From positions 1-64,000 of the forward strand of contig NZ_SNWQ01000032.1 of the NCBI RefSeq assembly GCF_004361855.1: DNA of 64,000 nucleotides. The letters run 5' to 3'. A model generated the notes under the pieces. The model ran no database searches. It saw nothing but the letters and a program-made list of their open reading frames with translations, and was not told the DNA's origin. Of the stretch, positions 58,152-64,000 are shown one piece after another. Every line of letters begins with the position of its first letter. Within the stretch, counting starts at the first letter, position 1. Both the position numbers and the translations under genes were made by a program. The stretch comes from Kribbella caucasensis (lineage in GTDB: Bacteria; Actinomycetota; Actinomycetes; Propionibacteriales; Kribbellaceae).

Positions 58152-59567
58152 GTGCTCCTGACCATCGCCACCACCTCCGCGGGCCTCGGTGCGCCTGCGT
58201 CCGACCTCGGTTTCCTGCTGCACAAGAACCCGGCGCGACCGCAGTCGCTTGAGGTCGCGGGCGGGACGGCGCAGGTGATCTACCCGGAGGCGACCGAGGA
58301 ACGCTGTCAGGTGGCGCTCTTGCTGGAGGTGGACCCGATCGCGCTGGTCCGCTCCGGCAAGGGCCGCGCCGCCGAGGGATTCACCCTCGGCCAGTACGTC
58401 AACGATCGCCCGTACGCCGCGTCCAGTCTGCTCGCGGTCGCGCTCGGGAAGCTGTTCCGCACCGCGATGAACGGCCGCTGCGACGCCCGTCCCGAATTGG
58501 CCGCTCGCCCGATAGGCCTGGAGATCGAGATCCCGGCGCTGCCGTGCAGTGGGGGTCCCGAGCTGGCCGATCGGTTGTTCGGGCCGCTCGGCTGGTCGGT
58601 CGAGGCGCGCCCGATCCCGCTCGATCCCGAGATCCCGGAGTGGGGCGATTCGCGGTACGTCGTACTTCGGCTGCGGGGTGCGCTCCGGCTCGCGGACGCG
58701 CTGAACCACCTGTACGTCCTGCTCCCGGTGCTCGACGATGCGAAGCATTACTGGGTCGGGTCGGACGAGGTCGACAAGCTGGTCCGGGCCGGCGGCGGCT
58801 GGCTCGGCGCGCACCCGGAGAAGGAACTCATCACTCGTCGGTATCTGGCCCACCGTCGCAACCTGACCGACTCCGCTCTCGAGCGACTGGCCGAGGCCGA
58901 CGGCGCCGTGCTGACCGAGGACGTCGATACCGAGGTGGGCGACGACGGCGGGGTCGTGCCGCTCGCGGTTCAGCGGCGCGCGGCGGTCGTCGACGTACTG
59001 CGGGAGCTTGGCGCGCGACGTGTTGCCGATCTCGGGTGTGGTGAGGGATCGCTGGTGGCCGAGTTGCTTCGGGACGGCCGGTACGACGAAGTGGTCGCGA
59101 CGGATGTGTCGGCGAGGGCGCTGACGTGGGCCGAGCGGCGGCTGCACGTGAACGAGATGTCCGACCGGCAACGTGAACGGCTACGGCTGTTCCAGTCGTC
59201 GGTGACGTATGCGGATGCGCGGTTGGTCGGCCTGGATGCCGCCGTACTGATGGAAGTGATCGAACACGTCGATCCGCCGAGGTTGCCCGCGTTGGCCCGC
59301 GCGGTGTTCGGGACGGCGCGGCCGGCGAACGTCGTGGTGACGACGCCGAACGCGGAGTACAACGTGCTGTTCGAGTCGTTGCCGGCGGGGGAGTTCCGGC
59401 ACCCGGATCACCGGTTCGAGTGGACGCGGTCGGAGTTTCGCGAGTGGGCCGACGGGGTCGGGCGGGAGCACGGGTACGACGTGTCGTTCCGTGCGGTCGG
59501 CTCGGATGATCCTGAGGTCGGGCCGCCGACTCAGCTCGCGTTGTTTCGGCTGAAGGAGGTTGTGTGA
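58152..59567 (+). CDS. hen1: Hen1 RNA 3'-terminal ribose 2'-O-methyltransferase
   Basis: A 471-residue enzyme that methylates the 2'-OH of the 3' end of cleaved RNA before ligation. The N-terminal Hen1-L domain covers about residues 1-240. The C-terminal methyltransferase has V-A-D-L-G-C-G-E-G (SAM site) and the Mn2+ ligands in M-E-V-I-E-H-V-D and F-R-H-P-D-H-R-F-E-W-T. GTG 58152 is used. The last base of its stop is the first base of the Pnkp ATG, so translation is coupled. Confidence 0.95.
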   Translation: MLLTIATTSAGLGAPASDLGFLLHKNPARPQSLEVAGGTAQVIYPEATEERCQVALLLEVDPIALVRSGKGRAAEGFTLGQYVNDRPYAASSLLAVALGKLFRTAMNGRCDARPELAARPIGLEIEIPALPCSGGPELADRLFGPLGWSVEARPIPLDPEIPEWGDSRYVVLRLRGALRLADALNHLYVLLPVLDDAKHYWVGSDEVDKLVRAGGGWLGAHPEKELITRRYLAHRRNLTDSALERLAEADGAVLTEDVDTEVGDDGGVVPLAVQRRAAVVDVLRELGARRVADLGCGEGSLVAELLRDGRYDEVVATDVSARALTWAERRLHVNEMSDRQRERLRLFQSSVTYADARLVGLDAAVLMEVIEHVDPPRLPALARAVFGTARPANVVVTTPNAEYNVLFESLPAGEFRHPDHRFEWTRSEFREWADGVGREHGYDVSFRAVGSDDPEVGPPTQLALFRLKEVV

Positions 59568-62098
59568 TGGGTGTTCTCGAGATTCCCGCACTCAGCCTCG
59601 TGCTGCTGGTGGGTGCCAGCGGCTCGGGGAAGTCGACGTTCGCGCGGAAGCATTTCCTTGGTACGGAGGTGATTTCGAGCGACTTCTGTCGTGGGTTGGT
59701 TTCCGATGACGAGAACGATCAGGGCGCGACGAAGGATGCCTTCGAGGTGCTGAACTTCATCGCGGGTAAGCGGCTCGCGGCCGGGCGGCTGACGGTGATC
59801 GATGCGACGAACGTGCAGCCGGAGGCGCGGCGGGAGTTGGTCGCGCTGGCGCGGGAGCACGATGTGCTGCCGGTGGCGATCGTGCTGGATCCGCCGGAGC
59901 GGGTGTGCGTGGAACGGAACGAGCAGCGGGCTGATCGGCAGTTCGGTGCGAAGGTGGTGCAGCGGCAGCGGGCGCAGCTCAAGCGTGGGTTGAAGAGCCT
60001 GAAGCGGGAGGGTTTCCGCGGGGTGCACGTGCTGGCTGGGGTCGAGGAGATCGATGCCGTCAGCATCGAACGGACGCGGTTGTTCAACGACCTGACCGAC
60101 CAGACCGGGCCGTTCGACATCATCGGAGACATCCACGGCTGCCGGGTGGAGTTGGAAAGCCTGCTGGTTGAGCTGGGCTACAAGATCACCAGAGATGAGC
60201 TCGGCCGCGCAACAAACGCTGCGTACCCCGATGGTGCGAGAAGAGCTGTGTTTGTTGGGGATCTGGTGGATCGGGGGCCGGATACGCCTGGGGTTTTGCG
60301 GTTGGTTATGGGGATGGTTGCTTCGGGCAATGCGTATTGCGTGCCGGGGAATCATGAGGACAAACTGCTTCGGGCGTTGCGGGGGAGGGACGTCAAGGTC
60401 ACTCATGGGCTGGCTGAGTCGCTCGAGCAGTTGGCGGCCGAGCCGGCGGAGTTCCGGGCGGCTGTGGAGACGTTTGTCGACGGGTTGATCTCGCACTATG
60501 TGTTCGACGGCGGCAAGTTGGTGGTGTCGCATGCGGGACTGGTGGAGCGGATGCATGGGCGTGCTTCCGGTCGGGTGCGGGCGTTCTGCTTGTACGGCGA
60601 GACCACAGGGGAGACGGACGAGTTCGGCCTGCCGGTGCGGTATCCGTGGGCGCAGGACTACCGCGGTCGCGCGATGGTCGTGTACGGGCACGTCCCGACG
60701 CCCGAGCCGGAGTGGATCAACAACACGATCTGCCTGGACACCGGTTGCGTGTTCGGCGGTTCGCTCACCGCGTTGCGCTATCCCGAACGCGAACTGGTCT
60801 CGGTCCAGGCCGAGCAGGAGTACTACGCCCCGGCGAAACCGTTGCACGTGGCAACTGCGGCGACGCGTGAGCCCGACGTCCTCGATATCACCGACGTGAC
60901 CGGCCGGCGGGTGATCGAGACCTCGACCCACGGGCGGCTGAGTGTCCGGGCGGAGCAGGCCGGGGCGGCGTTGGAGGTGATGAGCCGGTTCGCGATCGAC
61001 CCACGGTTCCTGCTCTACCTGCCGCCGACGATGAGCCCGGTCGGAACGTCACCGGAGCCGGGATTGCTGGAGCATCCGCGGCAGGCGTTCGAGGCGTACC
61101 GGGCGCAGGGCGTGACCGAGCTGGTGTGCGAGGAGAAGCACATGGGTTCGCGCGCGGTCGTGCTGCTGACCCGGGATGACGACGTGGCCGAGAAGCGGTT
61201 CGGCCTGGCCGGCCGTGGTGCGGTCCACACACGAACGGGACGCTCCTTCTTCGAGCCGACGCTGACCGACGAACTACTCATGCGACTGCGCTCGGTGGTG
61301 ACCGAGGCGGGGCTGTTCGAGGAGCTCGACACCTCCTGGCTGCTGCTCGACGCCGAACTCCTGCCGTGGAGCGCGAAGGCCGGCGACCTGCTTCGCAACC
61401 AGTACGCCGCTGTCGGCGCGGCGGCCCGATCCTCCTTGCCCGCGGCAACGGCTGCGCTGGAGTCGGCGGTCGCGGCCGGGCTCGACGTGACCGATCTGTT
61501 GGAGCGGACGAAGCGGCGTACGGTCAATGCGGAGTTGTTCAGTGACGCGTATCGGCGGTACTGCTGGCCGACGGACGGGCTCGACGGGGTCAAGGTGGCG
61601 CCGTTCCAGGTGCTCGCGACCGAAGGGGCGACGTACCAGGACAGGCCGCACGCGTGGCACCTCGGGATCGCCGATCGGCTGGTGACCGCGGGGTCCGACG
61701 TGTTCACGGCGACGCGGCGGCTGTACGTCGACCAGGATTCGTGGGCCGAAGGGATCGCCTGGTGGGAGGAACTGACCGGCGCCGGTGGTGAGGGCATGGT
61801 GGTGAAGCCGGCCGCCAACCTGGTCCGGACGGACAAGGGACTCGCCCAGCCGGGGCTGAAGGTCCGCGGGCAGGAGTACCTGCGGATCATCTACGGCCCC
61901 GACTACACCGAGCCGGCGAACTTCGACCGGCTGCGCAACCGGAACCTCGGCCACAAGCGATCCCTCGCGCTCCGCGAGTACGCCCTCGGCCTGGAGTCGC
62001 TGGAGCGGGCCGCCCGCGGCGAACCGCTGTGGCGCATCCACGAATGCGTCTTCGCCGTCCTCGCCCTCGAGTCGGAGCCGGTCGACCCACGCCTCTGA
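59567..62098 (+). CDS. pnkp: polynucleotide kinase-phosphatase-ligase Pnkp
   Basis: An 843-residue three-domain RNA-repair enzyme acting with Hen1. The 5'-kinase has G-A-S-G-S-G-K-S-T near residues 16-24. The 2',3'-phosphatase (about 180-430) has G-D-I-H-G-C, G-D-L-V-D-R-G-P-D and G-N-H-E. The ligase has the nucleotidyl-accepting Lys524 in E-E-K-H-M-G-S-R and the E-G-M-V-V-K-P motif. ATG 59567 follows AAGGAGG at 59553-59559. Repairs RNA (notably tRNA) cut by ribotoxins. Confidence 0.97.
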   Translation: MGVLEIPALSLVLLVGASGSGKSTFARKHFLGTEVISSDFCRGLVSDDENDQGATKDAFEVLNFIAGKRLAAGRLTVIDATNVQPEARRELVALAREHDVLPVAIVLDPPERVCVERNEQRADRQFGAKVVQRQRAQLKRGLKSLKREGFRGVHVLAGVEEIDAVSIERTRLFNDLTDQTGPFDIIGDIHGCRVELESLLVELGYKITRDELGRATNAAYPDGARRAVFVGDLVDRGPDTPGVLRLVMGMVASGNAYCVPGNHEDKLLRALRGRDVKVTHGLAESLEQLAAEPAEFRAAVETFVDGLISHYVFDGGKLVVSHAGLVERMHGRASGRVRAFCLYGETTGETDEFGLPVRYPWAQDYRGRAMVVYGHVPTPEPEWINNTICLDTGCVFGGSLTALRYPERELVSVQAEQEYYAPAKPLHVATAATREPDVLDITDVTGRRVIETSTHGRLSVRAEQAGAALEVMSRFAIDPRFLLYLPPTMSPVGTSPEPGLLEHPRQAFEAYRAQGVTELVCEEKHMGSRAVVLLTRDDDVAEKRFGLAGRGAVHTRTGRSFFEPTLTDELLMRLRSVVTEAGLFEELDTSWLLLDAELLPWSAKAGDLLRNQYAAVGAAARSSLPAATAALESAVAAGLDVTDLLERTKRRTVNAELFSDAYRRYCWPTDGLDGVKVAPFQVLATEGATYQDRPHAWHLGIADRLVTAGSDVFTATRRLYVDQDSWAEGIAWWEELTGAGGEGMVVKPAANLVRTDKGLAQPGLKVRGQEYLRIIYGPDYTEPANFDRLRNRNLGHKRSLALREYALGLESLERAARGEPLWRIHECVFAVLALESEPVDPRL

Positions 62099-62191
62099 TC
62101 CGTACTCCGCGCGGGTGCCCGTGTGTCCGGCCGGTAAATCCTCGCCGGAATCCCTTGGCATCGGTCGAGCGATCGCCTTAAGGTCAGTGCA

Positions 62192-64000
62192 ATGTCACAC
62201 AGCACTGGACCCGCCCCGATGAATCCGCCCCCTGCAGAACGCCCAGGCGCCGTCCGGACCAGCGCGGGCGCGGTCACCCCGTTGCGGACCGACGCGGTGG
62301 AGCTGACCGGCGGTCTACTCCACGAGTGGCAGCGGCGGAATCGCGTTGCGACCATCCCGCACGCCCTCACCGAGCTGCGCAAGGCCGGCAACCTCGACAA
62401 CCTGCGCCGCCTGTCCGAGCCGTCGCTCGGCGAGTACCGCGGCCGGTACCCGTTCCTCGACACGGACATCTACAAGACCCTCGAAGGCCTGGCCTACGAG
62501 CTCGACCGCTCACCGGGCGCGAAGGAGTTCTACGAGGAGGCCGTCACGCTGCTCGAGCAGGCCCAGGCCGACGACGGGTACCTCAACTCCTTCCTCCAGG
62601 ACCCGGGCCGGACGAAGCAGCCGTGGGAGGACCTCGGCTGGAGTCACGAGCTGTACAACCTCGGCCACCTGATCCAGGCCGCCGTCGCCGCTAACCGCCA
62701 GCTCGACGACCCCCGGCTCCTCACCGTGGCCCGCCGGTTCGCCGATCTCGTCGTGCGGAAGTTCGGCCCGGATGGCGAGGAAGCGATCGACGGGCACCCC
62801 GAGGTCGAGATGGCCCTGGTCGAGCTGTACCGCGAGACCGGCGTGGAGGACTACCTCGTCCAGGCCCGGCTCTTCGTCGACCGGCGTGGTCACGGGCACA
62901 TGAAGCATCCGTTCTTCGCGGCCGAGTACTTCCAGGACAACGTGCCGTTCCGGGAGCTGCCGTCGGTCACCGGGCACGCGGTCCGGATGGCCTACCTCGC
63001 CGCCGGTGCGGCCGACGTCCACCTGGAGACCGGGGACGAGTCGTTGCTCGCGGCCCTCGAACGGCTGTGGGACGACATGGTCGCGACCAAGCTCTACCTC
63101 ACCGGTGGACTCGGCAGCCGGCATGCCGACGAGGCGATCGGCGACCGGTACGAACTCCCGTCCGAGCGTGCCTACAGCGAGACGTGCGCGGCGATCGCGA
63201 CCATGCAGTGGGCCTGGCGGATGTTCGTTGCCACCGGCAAGTCGTCGTACCTGGATGTGTTCGAAACCATGCTCTACAACGCGTATGCGGTCGGGCTGTC
63301 GGCGGACGGGACGGCGTTCTTCTACGACAACCCGCTGCAGCGTCGGCCCGATCACGAGCAGCGCAGCGGAGCCGAGAGTGGTGGGGAACCGTTGCGCCGG
63401 TCGTGGTTCGGTTGCCCGTGCTGCCCGCCGAACATCGTCCGCTGGATGGCGCAACTCCAGGATCACCTCGCCGCCGAACGAGACGGCACCCTGTTCATCG
63501 GCCATTACGCCGATGCGCGGATCGACGGGGTCAGCATCAGTACGGCGTACCCGTGGGACGGCGAGATCGCCATCACCGTAGAGCATGCACCCAAGGCGTT
63601 GGCACTGCGGATCCCGGCGTGGGCCAACGATTTCACGCTCAGCATCAACGGCACGTCATCCGCGATCGAGCCACACGACGGCTGGTTGACGGTCGGTGAG
63701 CTGGTTGCCGGAGACAACATCTTGCTCCGGCTCCCGATGGTGCCTCGAGCACATGGCTCACACCCCTATCTGGACGCGACCAGAGGATCGGTCGCCGTCG
63801 CACGCGGGCCGCTCGTCTACTGCGTCGAACAGCAGGACGTCTCCGCGGCGGTTGACGACCTAGTCCTGGATCCGGCGGAAGTCACCAAGGCCCGAGCCGT
63901 GCCGATGGGCGAGGGCGTGGTCGGCCTGGAGCTGACGACCGGCGTGGCCTCGGAGCCGTCGAGTGAGCTTTACCCAGTCCTGCAAGGGCGTTCGGCGCCT
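62192..64000 (+). CDS. GH127 beta-L-arabinofuranosidase, 3' end beyond window
   Basis: An incomplete 603-residue stretch open from ATG 62192 to the window edge. G-L-L-H-E-W-Q-R-R-N, then W-E-D-L-G-W-S-H-E-L-Y-N-L-G-H-L-I-Q-A, with the GH127 catalytic pattern A-Y-S-E-T-C-A-A-I-A (Glu, Cys near residue 330) and W-F-G-C-P-C-C-P-P-N (nucleophile Cys near 410). It cleaves terminal beta-L-arabinofuranosides. No signal peptide, so probably cytosolic. AAGG is 8 bases before the ATG. Confidence 0.9.
   Translation, partial: MSHSTGPAPMNPPPAERPGAVRTSAGAVTPLRTDAVELTGGLLHEWQRRNRVATIPHALTELRKAGNLDNLRRLSEPSLGEYRGRYPFLDTDIYKTLEGLAYELDRSPGAKEFYEEAVTLLEQAQADDGYLNSFLQDPGRTKQPWEDLGWSHELYNLGHLIQAAVAANRQLDDPRLLTVARRFADLVVRKFGPDGEEAIDGHPEVEMALVELYRETGVEDYLVQARLFVDRRGHGHMKHPFFAAEYFQDNVPFRELPSVTGHAVRMAYLAAGAADVHLETGDESLLAALERLWDDMVATKLYLTGGLGSRHADEAIGDRYELPSERAYSETCAAIATMQWAWRMFVATGKSSYLDVFETMLYNAYAVGLSADGTAFFYDNPLQRRPDHEQRSGAESGGEPLRRSWFGCPCCPPNIVRWMAQLQDHLAAERDGTLFIGHYADARIDGVSISTAYPWDGEIAITVEHAPKALALRIPAWANDFTLSINGTSSAIEPHDGWLTVGELVAGDNILLRLPMVPRAHGSHPYLDATRGSVAVARGPLVYCVEQQDVSAAVDDLVLDPAEVTKARAVPMGEGVVGLELTTGVASEPSSELYPVLQGRSAP

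Overview
The window is high-GC, gene-dense DNA from an actinomycete. Markers are a WhiB-family regulator of the WhiD/WhiB3 type, GlnE beside a GlnA2-type glutamine synthetase, a mycothiol-type DinB protein, GTG/TTG starts and several apparently leaderless genes. Gene content and protein flavour suggest Propionibacteriales, with Kribbella or a near relative the best guess; this is inference from recognition, not from a search.

Layout. 1-8.6 kb: housekeeping and small enzymes (DinB-like protein, VOC protein, S10 peptidase, methionine aminopeptidase, a lysine-rich histone-H1-like protein, a cytosolic metal-receptor-like protein, a tiny Cys-rich protein under a candidate iron box, a Nudix hydrolase, an aldo/keto reductase). 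8.6-13.6 kb: a secreted collagen-like protein, then panB, whose ORF carries a roughly 410-residue Pro/Gln/Ser-rich insertion, and glutamine-dependent NAD synthetase. 14-16.4 kb: a decayed DUF418 membrane-protein gene split by a segment holding a truncated tyrosine recombinase and an intact RibD-like reductase. 17-19.9 kb: lipoprotein and HTTM-type membrane proteins. 20-30 kb: glnA2-like gene, a HupE-like gene coupled to a 1213-residue phosphoesterase/PQQ-propeller protein, and glnE behind a 20-bp perfect inverted repeat.

30-36 kb: an autoregulated ArsR/SRPBCC pair, an AbiEi/AbiEii toxin-antitoxin pair with its own promoter and operator, trmB and a GH78 rhamnosidase. 36-40.3 kb: a sulfur-uptake locus (TauE exporter, SsuA/B/C-type sulfonate ABC transporter) with one convincing and one possible cysteine leader peptide. 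41-43.6 kb: whiD-like regulator, a crcB-DUF190-crcB fluoride-exporter operon, a phosphatase. 44.6-48 kb: DAHP synthase behind an aromatic-residue leader peptide and intrinsic terminator (attenuator), then a Tat-exported phospholipase C with a candidate PHO box. 49-55.7 kb: a decayed lacI gene, a DUF222/HNH protein with a leaderless promoter, and a LacI-controlled sugar ABC operon with a perfect 18-bp operator. 55.7-64 kb: YbaK deacylase, a possible Fe-S HTH regulator divergent from folE, the Hen1-Pnkp RNA-repair pair, and a GH127 arabinofuranosidase cut by the window end.

No rRNA, tRNA or CRISPR array was seen. The strongest points for follow-up are the panB insertion, the attenuators, the leaderless iron-box gene, the glnE-leader inverted repeat and the dispersed palindromic repeats.
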